Assembly (NCBI GenBank): GCA_905221605.1
Contig: CAJNDS010002634.1
Span: 620,001-684,000, forward strand
Direction: 5' to 3'
Length of the DNA stretch: 64,000 bases
From: Symbiodinium natans
Lineage: Eukaryota; Sar; Dinophyceae; Suessiales; Symbiodiniaceae
The position numbers and the translations under genes were made by a program. Below the pieces are notes generated by a model. It did not search any database. It saw only the letters and a program-made list of their open reading frames with translations, and was not told the DNA's origin. Position 1 is the first letter of the stretch, and the number at the start of each line of letters is the position of its first letter. Shown piece by piece: positions 20,123 to 30,100 of the stretch.

Positions 20123-21523
20123 ATGCTGACAGATGCCACAGTCGAGCAATGTCTCGGCACTCTTCTCGTTGGACAGGTCGACTATGGCCGCCAAGTTTCT
20201 TGCCAGGGAATCGTAACCCGGCGCAGACGCCACGAGACGGCCACGTTCTTGATGGTGCAGCTGGATGCGGTGCAAGTTCAAGTGGTTCTGCCGACACCGA
20301 CTGCAGAAGCTGCAGCCATGGACGGTGGCTCTGCACACTTGCTTCCCATCGGCCTCGGCTGTACCGTTTGGTGCACCGGGCATCCGGGCTGTGATCGCGA
20401 AGGGTCCCTATCCCTTTACGCACAGGAGTTGAAGCTTGTGAAGGTGGGCGCCGATGCCAAGCAGATTGCCAACTTGCTTGATGCCCTCGCTGATGGCATC
20501 GCTCAAGGAGTGGAGGTGGCAGCAGCCCTATCCTGCTCCGACGAGCGGCTGCAAGAGCTCCTTCGTCTCCGCGCGGACGCCACAGAAGCCACCGCGTACA
20601 AGAAGGCACTCCGATTCCAGGCGCTCGTCGTGCAGGCGGGAGGCGAGACCGCCGCGGGTGCACTGCAGGCTGCACCTAGCACGCGCCAGCGGAAGGCACG
20701 TGTGACAAAGGCCGAAATGGAGGCGCTGGAAAGAGCTGAGGCGCTGGCGCCGAATCCGCTTCTGGACTCCTGGCAGGAAGAATCACATGTACAGGACATC
20801 CGGCCTGTGCTTGGCGAAGCTGAACCATTGTTGGACATCGATCCGAGTCTTCCCAGCGCACGGGGTCCGCAAACAAGGGGTGAGTACTTCCACGGACGCA
20901 AATGGCCGCAGGTTCGCTGGTTTCTCAAGCGCCTGGCTGCCTTGCGGGCAGAGGGGCACGAGTTCCGGCATGTGCTCGATGTTGGTGGGGGGCGGGGCGA
21001 CCTGGCTGTAAACATCGCAGCGCACTTCGCGCACTTGGGCACGCGGGTGACAGTGGTAGACATGAACGGTGCATCGCTGCAAGCTGGACGGGGCGCAGCA
21101 CAGCGGGCAGGCGTCGATGTGGAGTTCCGCTGCATGGACTTTGCCGAGATTTCTGCCCAGGATGCGCTTCCAGACGTCGATTTCGTGGTGGCTCTCCACG
21201 CCTGCGGCGGATTGAGTGACGCGGCCCTCAGCTTCGCCGCCCGCCGCAAGATCCCCTTCATGGTCTGCCCTTGCTGCCACCTGAAGCACACAGAGCTTGA
21301 GCCACCGGATGGCTGGGCATCCTTGTGCGAGGCCGCTCCCGTGCTGCGGCAGCTTGCAGAGCGCGACAGCTGCAGTGCCTCCGCACGGGCCTTGCGCACC
21401 ATCGCCTCGCTGCGGATATGTGCCATGCAGAGGCTGCGCCTCCCACTTCAGCTGATGCTGGCAACCTTTCCGGAGGATTACTCCCTCAGGAACCTCGTCA
21501 TCATTGGTGCGCCCCAAGGATGA
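20123..21523 (+). CDS. SAM-dependent methyltransferase with N-terminal OB-like domain
   Basis: An intact 466-residue ORF without introns. Residues about 15-57 (VDYGRQVSCQGIVTRRRR, then hydrophobic strands ending VQVQVVLP) resemble the OB-fold of tRNA-binding/aspartyl-tRNA-synthetase-type proteins. The C-terminal half is a Rossmann methyltransferase: motif I HVLDVGGGRGDLAVNIAAH near residue 281, an acidic strand end (TVVDMNGASL) near 308, FVVALHACGGLSDAAL near 353 and MVCPCCHLKHTE near 379. The ALHACG and PCC pair is typical of the GSTCD/Methyltransf_32-like group, some of which act on RNA. An RNA substrate is an inference from the OB-like part. The absence of introns contrasts with the ankyrin and LamG genes here and might reflect origin from a processed transcript. 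Confidence 0.8.
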   Translation: MLTDATVEQCLGTLLVGQVDYGRQVSCQGIVTRRRRHETATFLMVQLDAVQVQVVLPTPTAEAAAMDGGSAHLLPIGLGCTVWCTGHPGCDREGSLSLYAQELKLVKVGADAKQIANLLDALADGIAQGVEVAAALSCSDERLQELLRLRADATEATAYKKALRFQALVVQAGGETAAGALQAAPSTRQRKARVTKAEMEALERAEALAPNPLLDSWQEESHVQDIRPVLGEAEPLLDIDPSLPSARGPQTRGEYFHGRKWPQVRWFLKRLAALRAEGHEFRHVLDVGGGRGDLAVNIAAHFAHLGTRVTVVDMNGASLQAGRGAAQRAGVDVEFRCMDFAEISAQDALPDVDFVVALHACGGLSDAALSFAARRKIPFMVCPCCHLKHTELEPPDGWASLCEAAPVLRQLAERDSCSASARALRTIASLRICAMQRLRLPLQLMLATFPEDYSLRNLVIIGAPQG

Positions 21524-21959
21524 AAGAAGAATATAGACACCACGCACGGCGACTTCTGCAACGCGGTGGGTCTGGACACTCCCTGGACACTACGTGGACT
21601 TCGCGCATCCGGCCAGGCTGTAGGGATTAGGCGGGCTTTGGGGGTGGCTACAGTCACCCGCTCGCCCAAACCCTGATCGATGGAGTGAGTTTGGGATGTT
21701 GTTGCGGCTGTATGCTTCCGCGTTCCGCCGGATGGCCAGCGAGATGTGTTCGACAAAGATGCTGCCCAACCCTCAACCCTAAACCCCCTAAGAAGGTGGA
21801 CGTTGTGCATCACTGAAGTGTGGTTGCGAGACTGCTAGGCTGGTGGCGCAAAACCCTCAAAGAGGGTAAGGCGGGCTTAGGGCTGACGCGGAGAGGCTGC
21901 TCCCTGAATGTTGAATGGAGGCACACCGGGAGCCAGGATGATTCAAACTCTGGCACCTG

Positions 21960-22100
21960 CAGAGGGTTTAGGGTTTAAGGGTTTAAGGGAAAAAGGGTTT
22001 GCGGGTTTAGGGTTTAGGGGTTTAGGGTTTAGGGGTTTAGGGGTGTAGGGCTTGGGGTTAGGGGTTTAGGACTGAACCCTGAACCCTGAACCCTAAGATG
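21960..22100. repeat. Degenerate TTTAGGG(G) tract
   Basis: Mixed TTTAGGG, TTTAGGGG and TTTAAGGG units, switching to CCCTGAA at the end. Confidence 0.85.
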
Positions 22101-22136
22101 AGGGGTCTTCGTTGTCTGGGTTCCTCACCAGCACAG

Positions 22137-22220
22137 CGCTCTAACGGACCAGGTCGACATGATCGCCACAGAGCCGGTGATGGAGGACCTGTCCTTTGGG
22201 CTTCGACTCGGAGATTCGTG
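22137..22220 (+). CDS. Probable internal exon
   Basis: After a CACAG acceptor the frame reads ALTDQVDMIATEPVMEDLSF, then GLRLGDSW, and meets a GT donor (TCGTG|GTATTG). It is acidic and helical with normal codon use. The intron that would follow contains a family C element. The family is not recognised. Confidence 0.45.
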
Positions 22221-22236
22221 GTATTGAATAGCCCGA

Positions 22237-22346
22237 TTATAATTGTGGTTCATAGCCCAATTACATACTAGGACACTCAAGGGGCTTATAAGTGGGCTAT
22301 AAGAACAGTCTTATTTGGGTTATAAAGTACCATGAACCTCCTTGTA
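22237..22346. mobile_element. Family C inverted-repeat element
   Basis: CCGATTATAATTGTGGTTCATA at the left and GGGTTATAAAGTACCATGAACCTCC at the right, with the internal CACTCAAGGGGCTTATAAGTGGGC block typical of this family. The left tip is degenerate. Confidence 0.65.
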
Positions 22347-22463
22347 GGGGGCAGCAAGCTGCAAGCTGTGCACAGGTCTTGAAGACCCTAGAAACGCTGG
22401 ACTTTCGAAGCCCGCAGATGATCGTAAGCTCTCCTCAAGCATAAGACCCGAAAACAGCAAGAG

Positions 22464-22568
22464 CTCGGGATGTTCAAAACCGTATTTAACAGTCCTTGAT
22501 AAAAAATTTTGTTACGCCCTGTTTGAATCCCTATTAAGCAGCTGTTAGTATAAGGGGGAACATCCCAA
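22464..22568. mobile_element. Family B inverted-repeat element
   Basis: CTCGGGATGTTC and AACAGTCCTTGATA form the left arm. AGCTGTTAGTATAAGGGGGA then ACATCCCAA forms the right arm. No target duplication is visible, and the right flank is CCCTAAAC. Confidence 0.7.
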
Positions 22569-22678
22569 CCCTAAACCTGTAAACTCCTAAACCCTTAACC
22601 CCATCAAGAATTCCCAACCCTGAGCCCCTTAAACCCCTAAACCCTAAACCCCATAAGCCCTAACCCCCAGCAAGAACT

Positions 22679-22800
22679 CACAAGCCTGAAAGCCTGAAAC
22701 TTTGGGCTGTTCCCCCTGAAATACTAACAGTCCTTAAACTCACAAGCCTGAAAGCCTGAAACTTTGGGCTGTTCCCCCCCTGAAATACTAACAGTCCTTA
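22679..22800. repeat. Tandem duplication of a family B left arm
   Basis: A segment of about 61 bases (CACAAGCCTGAAAGCCTGAA, then TTTGGGCTGTTCC..AACAGTCCTTA) is present twice in a row with a 2-base length difference. A further isolated ACTAACAGTCCTT follows near 22840. Confidence 0.85.
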
Positions 22801-22934
22801 AAAACCCTAAACCCTAAACCCTAAACCCTAAACCCTTATACTAACAGTCCTTTTTGAAAGCCTGAAAGATGTATCAGGAGCCCTGGGAGGCCGGAGCCCA
22901 TGCACAGTCAGGGGTCGTCCTGAAGGTGTTGTGG

Positions 22935-22994
22935 GTTTAGGGTTTAGGGTTTAGGGTTTAGGGTTTAGGGTTTAGGGTTTAGGGTTTAGGGTGG
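22935..22994. repeat. TTTAGGG telomere-like array
   Basis: Eight perfect TTTAGGG units. Confidence 0.95.
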
Positions 22995-23179
22995 GGATTT
23001 CGGAGTACAGGGAGTTGCTTTGGGTTTTGGAGCCTGGGAGGGTGTAGGGTTTAGCAGTTTAGGAGTTGAGGGCTCAGGGGTCTCTAGAGAAGGTTGAGCC
23101 AACTTCCACGGTAACGGTCTTCGTCTTGTATGAAGAACTCGGAAGGTTTGGAAGCCATGGGCATGAAAAAGGCACTCCC

Positions 23180-23373
23180 TACTTGGAGGTTCATGGTACT
23201 TTAGACCCCATTCAAAACTGTTCTTATGGCCCACTTACTAGTATAAGCCCCTTGAGTGCCCATATGTGGTTATAATTGGGGTATAGGTACAGTTATCGTT
23301 GGGCAACCCTAAACCCTACACCCTAATTAAACCCTAAACGCTAAACCTAGTAAGTACCATGAATCTCCAAGTG
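23180..23373. mobile_element. Family C element carrying an inserted telomere-like tract
   Basis: Ends TACTTGGAGGTTCATGGTAC and GTACCATGAATCTCCAAGTG. About 43 bases of CCCTAAA-type repeat (23306-23348) lie inside the right arm, which is continuous in the copy at 5808-5954. The tract therefore arrived after the element. Confidence 0.8.
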
Positions 23374-24379
23374 CCCTCCAGAGAAAGCAGTCCTCAATAT
23401 GCTGAAACTCTAAAACCCCCGACACCAACAAATCACAATGAGAACTTTTATACATTACACATATGATATTATAATATATACATATGTATATATATATATA
23501 TATGTGTGCGTGCGCTCTGTGTGTGTGTGTGTTTCCTCTGTTTTCAGGGGGGTGAAATGCTAGGGCAATAGGAAGGCGGGCAGGCCCCAAAGCCCTAAGT
23601 CGCCTTGTTTCCTCCAGGGTTGAGGGTGCCCCAAACCCTGAACACTCAAGCAAGAATGCCGTACTTGTAAAGCTCTAAACCCTTTGAGGTTCCCTAGGCT
23701 TCCCAAAAAAACCACGAGATCCCAAACGCTGGTGTTTCGCAGACCTAACCCTAAACCCTAACCCGTAAACCCTAAACCCATGAGATCCCAAAAGCCCAAC
23801 AGTGACTTTTAGAGTTTCGGGCTTAAGCAGGGTTTAGGGGTTTAGGGCTTAGGGTTGTTTATGCAAGATGTCATCGGACGTCCCATGCGAGAAGAACGCA
23901 AGAGATCCTTAGCGAAGAAGTGAATTATCAATTGACTTAGGGCTTAGGGTTGTTTAGGTGTCGAGCCGGGCGGGCGAAGAAAGTTGGTTAGGAACGGGGC
24001 GGAGAGGGAGGGAGGTTCAGGAGCTCAGCCGGGTTCATCAAGAAGGGATTTTCTGCAGTACTTTACGCCATTTGGGTTCGTGCCTATTGTATCAGAACAA
24101 TACTCAGTAACAATCGTACTACTAAGAGTACTAGTACGAATACTGGGTATACCAAGAATCAGAAATGCACTTCAGCCTTTGTTGTGCTCTAGTTGGAGAA
24201 GAAAGCTTGAGACCCTTGCTTTCCCAATACCATGGGGGGAGGGGAGCCTGCAACTTAAACACGGTTTAGGGTTTAGGGTTAGAGTTTTAGGGTTTAGTGG
24301 CCTCAGTACGGGTTCAATAACGGATAGAATCTGATTGTCAGGCTGCCATTCCGCGACGGTATTTCATGCCGGATGCAGT

Positions 24380-25240
24380 TTGACGAGCTCTCTCCGCGGT
24401 GCAAGAGATCAATCCACAATACCTGGGGAATGGCCCAGCTCTTACAAGTCCTAAGCCCTATAAACCCTAAACCCTAAACCCCAAACCCTAAACCCTGAAG
24501 TGATGACAAATCAGCAAAGTGAGGCTCCCCCGCCCCCCATGATGATGAAGCCGGAATTGACTCAGACGTGTCGGTCACAGACTCCCTCTCCCTCCCCCTT
24601 TCTGGAACGATCCACCCTCCGCTTGATCATGTTGACAAAATGAGTTGCTGCAGCGGGGGTGCCTTGCCATGTCAGGTGATAGAGGAAAAGGGTTGAGCAA
24701 CAAGAAGTACTGAGGCCTGGCAGGGTCCTTCCTCGACCCTCTGAGCTCCTGCGTGTCTGACCCGTGATGATGCCTGAGCAATCTGGCGGGAGTTTCGGAT
24801 GGGATCAAGAACATGAAAGGCCGTACTGTTGGGTCGCAGACGTTTCGTAGCACTCCGGGAGGGCATCAAAACATGAATCACAACACCTCAAAAGCCCCCA
24901 AAGCCCTCTTTAAAGCAAAGACTGCAGGGTTGGCTTCAGGAAGTCATGGCCTAAGGGGCGGACAAATATACACGGGGTCTCCATGTGAGGTTGGGGTTTA
25001 TCGGAGGATCGTTGCCCTCCATCGTTCTGAGTTATAGCACCCAGAATCATGGATAAGCTTGGTATGCTTCAAAGGTGTACCTCGAATGTCGGGACGTCTA
25101 CCTTACGAGCGAACACGGTATAATCCAAAGAGCGACAGAAGAGCGAATAGAAATCAATACAAGCACGTACGCGTAATCATACATGAGAACGTTTCATAGC
25201 TGGTGCTCACCATCAATCATACCGATGAACAGGGTTTACG
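24380..25240. other. Stretch without a supported gene
   Basis: A short CCCTAAA tract lies at 24460-24497. Sequence at 24810-25240 is unique and free of telomere-like units until about 25230. Open frames on both strands (near 24575-25037) compete and none stands out. Confidence 0.35.
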
Positions 25241-26300
25241 GTTTAGGGTTTCGGGATCCAGCTCCACAGGCCAGGCGCACGCGCAAGGGGTACTAGTAGG
25301 GCTTCGTGGGCCGGGAGTTGCTTTTCTTTAAGGGAAGTTTAAGGGGCTTCAGGGTTTAGTGTCAACAGGGCCTGTCTTTGTCATAGGTGAGCAACATGTT
25401 TACATTTTTAAGGGTACTTAAACCCAATAAGGAATTATAAATACTATCCCAACCATGAACTAGCAGGGTTTGTATAGGTTTCAGGGTTCAGGGGCACAAG
25501 AGGAGAAGATTGCTCAGGCTCAGTTGTGGCGGGACTGGCTAATGACTACCCCCCCCTGAAGCCCGACGAACAGTCGGGCCTGAGATCCAGCTGAAGCCTA
25601 GGAACGACAAGCCCCTCAGAGTCGAATATGTAAGAACAGCTCCCATGCTCGCATGGTTGCGACACTGGGGGTATCTCGCCTTCGCGTGGGAGCTAGAGTT
25701 TTCAGGTCACCTGAGGTAGGGGCCTAACTCGGCGACATACGGCTGCATGGCTTCAGCACCAGTTCCACGTTTCTGTCTTGGGCGCAAAAAGCTCGGAAAA
25801 AGCCCCAAATCCCGAACCCAGAATGGCACCAAGAAAGCCCGCCAAGATCCTGCCTCAAGAGGTTTTGGGTTTAGGGTTTACGGTTTAGGCTTTAGGGGTT
25901 CAGGGCTGTAAGGGGCATTTGAGATCTTACTGCTCGGATGTCATCAGGCTTTCGCGCTTTTGCAGGGCTGGCAGGTCGGGGCTTGCAGATAGTTTTTGGG
26001 TTTTGGGTTTAGGGTTTAGGGTTGAGGGTTTAGAGACGTTTACAGTGTTTCAGATGTCTTTCGGGGCTGATGCCATCAGAGGTTTTTTCTGGAGACCGGC
26101 TTCGAAAACTTGGGCGAGCAGTGCCGTGCTGTGTAGAGACAACGGGAAGATGCGCCTGCGGACGCTCCATGAGCCACAGGGCCCCCCCAACCAAGAACCC
26201 TACCGCCTAAGCGCCCTAAACTCTAAACCCTGAACCCTAAACCCAAAACCCTAAACCCTAAGCCCCAAACCCTAAGCCCTATAAGCCCTATAAGGCCCAC
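25240..26300. other. Mixed intergenic sequence
   Basis: Scattered TTTAGGG/CCCTAAA units (25870-25900, 26005-26030, 26215-26280), a family C-like remnant near 25425-25485 and no secure exon. A frame at 26040-26190 (RDNGKMRLRTLHEP) is only weakly coding-like. Confidence 0.35.
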
Positions 26301-26370
26301 CCTGAGAACCCCACATGTCTTTCGTAGGTTATGAATCGCAGAAGCGGTTTCGGTACCACATTACCATGAC

Positions 26371-26485
26371 TACTATTTGCTTAAGAACTTATTAAGAACC
26401 CCAAAAGAATAAACACAATGGTAATCCCTATATTCCCCTTAGTAAGGATGGTTTTTCTCGGGGTTCTTAAGCAATTAGTAGATGA
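26371..26485. mobile_element. Inverted-repeat element with TTGCTTAAGAAC ends
   Basis: ACTATTTGCTTAAGAAC at the left pairs with GGGGTTCTTAAGCAATTAGTA at the right. The interior holds AAGAACCCCAAAAG and AACACAATGGTAATCCC. No coding capacity. Confidence 0.65.
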
Positions 26486-26639
26486 AGGGTTTAGACGAGG
26501 GTAATTCCATGTAGGCATAGGCAGGCTCGGTTTAGGGTTTAGGGTTTAGGGTTTAGGGTCTTAAAGTGCAGCCCAGGACAGCAGCAGGGGAGTGTGAAGT
26601 ATCAAGGCCTGGGCAAGGTGTGTGGGGTTTGGTTTCAGG

Positions 26640-26775
26640 CTTAGGTTTCCAGGTTTTAGGGTTCCAGGGTTCTCGTGTTCTAGGGGTTCTAAGGGTTCTA
26701 GGATTCTAACGGTTCTAAGGGTTCTAGGGTTCTAAGGGTTCTAGGGGTTCTAAGGGTTTTTGCGTAAAGGTCTTA
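26640..26775. repeat. GGTTCTA(A/G)GG-type repeat
   Basis: At least ten head-to-tail units of GGTTCTAGGG or GGTTCTAAGG. This is a local array distinct from TTTAGGG. Confidence 0.85.
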
Positions 26776-26804
26776 GGTCCTTAAATCTTAGGCTTCGAGC
26801 TCCA

Positions 26805-26930
26805 TAAACCCTAAACCCTAAACCCTAAACCCTAAACCCTAAACCCTAAACCCTAAACCCTAAACCCTAAACCCTAAACCCTAAACCCTAAACCCTAAAC
26901 CCTAAACCCTAAACCCTAAACCCTAACCCA
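26805..26930. repeat. Longest perfect CCCTAAA array in the window
   Basis: About seventeen uninterrupted CCCTAAA units. It lies just upstream of the retrotransposon, within ordinary sequence, so it is interstitial rather than a chromosome end. Confidence 0.97.
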
Positions 26931-26977
26931 GGTCCTCCGCGAGTTGCCACCTTTGCAAGCTGCCGGGGGCCTCCACT

Positions 26978-27148
26978 TTAGGGTTTAGGGTTTAGGGTTT
27001 AGGGTTTCGAACTTCTCAAGCCTTTTGGGGGGGTTTAGGGGATGATGGTTCAGGGGTTAGGGGTTTAGAGGCTTAGGGGGATGATGATTTAGGGGTTTAG
27101 GAAGGGTTTAGGGTTTAGGGTTTAGGGTTTAGGGTTTAGGGTTTAGGG
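26978..27148. repeat. TTTAGGG tracts 5' of the retrotransposon
   Basis: Two short TTTAGGG arrays (26978-27005 and 27102-27148) in opposite orientation to the array at 26805-26930. Confidence 0.9.
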
Positions 27149-27149
27149 G

Positions 27150-30100
27150 AAAGTTGAGGATGCGGACTTCGCATTTATGCTGTGCTTTCGGGTTTGAAAA
27201 GTGCGAGTTTCTGTTGCGATGGCTGGAGTCGAGGGAGATCTTTGTGGTACTTTACTGTAACTTTAGATCCTTACCTTTTTTGGGTTCATTGGGTTTCTTG
27301 TTCAGGCAGCTAGAAGTTTAATTTATAGCTACCCTCCTGAGTGCAGCCAAGAGATAGATGTTTATGTAGGCATTCAGGTTTGGAGGTTTCACGGGTTATA
27401 TAAGTTGGGGGAGTTGATGCATTAAGAAGATGGTGTAGAGGGTGCGGGCAGGCCCTGACTCGGGTAAAGGACGTTTGCGAGGGTTTTTTGGGGTGGAGAG
27501 CTTGAGCAGCTGCAGGGTAGTGCCTATTCCTTAAGCCCTTCGTAGCCTTAAGAATACAACTACAACCCACACGGCCCAAATACCCCTGAACTAAGGAATT
27601 GAGCCAAGTCTCGCAAGTTGCTGGCTTCAAGAGGTGTCGAGGCTGCCTCGTGTGTTCCACACGGCCATGGGCCTGCAGCCACGCAGCTGGGGGCCACTGT
27701 GCCCATCCGCTGTGTTGGGACCATGACCCCAGTGCCGGGCACGCCGCTCGGGGGGGAAAGAGAGCGAGAGCGCTCACCCCCGCGTGGTGTCTCTGCGCGT
27801 CATGACTCCGGGGCTGCTCCGATGATGGTGGATGCTCAAGGCCCTCCCCGTTTGCACTGTCCAGTGCGTGGATGCCCATGCTCTGACCCCGCCACGTCAC
27901 GCGGGTGGCTCACCGTAGCTACTTTGCGCCATCATGTGGATGCGCACCTTGCAGGCGGCTTGACTGGGGAGGTTCCGCCTGACTGGTTGCGAGCTAACAA
28001 CCTGCAGCGTTGCCCGCAATGTGGATTGTCTGTCTCGGTGCGTTTGGGCACCCATCCCAGCTGCCAGCCGGCAGCCCGTGCAGCGGCGGCAGGAGCTACG
28101 TCGTCTCGGGGACATGCGGGCGTCGATCTCCCGGACCTGGCCGCTGTCCATGCTTCCTGCACTTCCACGCTTCGCCATGTTCCGACTTCCGTCCGGCATG
28201 TGTGGGGTCAGGTGCTCACTCGTGCATTAGCAGCTGTGGTGCATTTCAACGACTTGCAGTCTTGGAAAGAGCTTCTGATGCTCCCGCAGTGCGTCCTGTG
28301 CGCCCCCCCACGGGGTGGGAGGCGGCACAAGCGCGCTGTTGCGGCTTACACTCGGGATAGACTCAACCGCTGGTTGGAGGGCGAGCGGATGGCTTTGTGG
28401 GAGACACGGCCCGTGTCGCGCCCCAACCGCGGTGGCTCCAGCGCCGAGGCACGTCTTGAGCTCGCTGAGGCCCTGGGCCGGGAGGGCTTGGACCGGAAGG
28501 CTTGCGCTGCACTACTCTCGCAGGGGCTTTGTGCTGAATCCCCCGAAACAGTCCAGGCTCTTCGAGACCTTCACCCAGCTCAACCGCCGCCTACGGTTCT
28601 TCCAAACCCTGAGTTGCCGCCGCCGCCTTCTTTCGAGCCAGACTCTGTTGCGCGGGCTCTGCGCAGCTTTCCGGCTGGCTCCGCTCCAGGCCCGTCGGGG
28701 CTTAGGCCGCAGCACTTACTGGAGGCGATGCCGCCAGGCACTGAGTCTGGGCTTTTGGAGCAGCTGACTGCTGTCGCCAATCTCCTGGCTGCTGGCAACG
28801 GCTGCCCGACCGTGAGCCCCTACTTAGCCGGAGCCAAACTGGTTGCCCTGCCCAAGCCTCGCGGGGGGGTTCGCCCTATCGCAATAGGTGAAACCCTGCG
28901 GCGATTGGTAGGCAAGTGTCTGATGGCAACTGTGAAGGAGGATGCTCGCAACTACTTTTGGCCCGAGCAGGTTGGCGTGGCAGTCCCCGCTGGTACTGAG
29001 CGCATAGTGCACACAGTGCGTGACTGGCTGGGCCGCCACGCGGCAGCCCGGGACCGCGTCCTTGTCAAGTTAGACTTCAAGAACGCCTTCAACCTCGTGT
29101 CTCGGCAGAGCTTCCTGGATGCCTGCGCAACCCAGTTCCCTAGCTTGTCGCGGTGGGCCAGGTGGTGCTACCAGAACACGTCATGCCTGCAGTTTGGCAA
29201 CACTGTGCTGCAGTCCGCGGGTGGCGTCCAGCAGGGTGATCCGTTGGGGCCGCTCCTGTTCGCTGCAGCTCTGCAGCCACTGGCGCAGGAACTGCGTGGA
29301 GCCCCCTTAGACCTAGCTGCCTTCTTCCAGGATGATGGCGTCCTGGCGGGCAAGACAGCAAGTGTCCTGGAAGCGCTGGGACATGTCTTGCGGCGTGGGC
29401 GAGAGCTTGGTTTGCAGCTCAACTTGTCCAAGTGTGAAGTTGTTCTCGTTGGCCAGACTCCCCGTGCAGCAATTGCAGACTTTCCTGCGCAGCTTGTGAC
29501 CGATGCAGATGGCCGGGACCGGGTTCTGCATGAGTTCGAGCTCTTGGGAGCGGCCTTTGGGAGCGCCCAATATGTTAACGCCAGCGCCCAGGCACGCGTT
29601 GATGCTGCCGGCCAGCTGCTTTCTGCTCTAGAAGAACTGCGTGACCCTCAAATAGGGTTGCGCCTTCTCCGCTCATGTGCCAGCCACAGTCGCCTGGTGC
29701 ATGTCATGCGCTGCAACCCCCCCTCTGCCCAGCATGCGGCTTTGCAAGCTTTCGACACCAGGAGCCGCCACTGTTTTGCTGCGCTCACTGGTTTGCACCT
29801 TAACCGCATGCAGTGGCAACAAGCTGGCCGGGGTTTCGCGCAAGCAGGCCTGGGTCTGCGCCAAGCTGTGGTAGACGCGCCCGCTGCCTACCTGGCCTCG
29901 CGCGGTGGTGTCGCCTCGGCATGCCAACAGCTCGATGCTGGCTTCGACTCTGCTGCTCTGTCCGAGACGGCTGAGGTCAGGCAAGCGCTTGTCTTGTTGA
30001 ATGCACAACTGGCCCAACCCCTTTCTGGCTCAGCAGCATTGGCAAAGCGCCAGGGCGAGCTTTGTGACCTCCTGGATGATGCCAGTTGGCGGCGCCAGCT

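Noticed and set aside
20503-21547. Minus-strand ORFs of 307 and 254 residues opposite the methyltransferase
   Set aside because: The + frame has complete methyltransferase motifs; these are shadows.
26805-26930. True chromosome end
   Set aside because: The array is flanked on both sides by long ordinary sequence, and similar arrays in both orientations occur throughout; it is interstitial.
27310-27900. 196-residue minus-strand ORF at the 5' end of the retrotransposon
   Set aside because: It overlaps the start of the polyprotein, lacks domain features and probably reflects composition.
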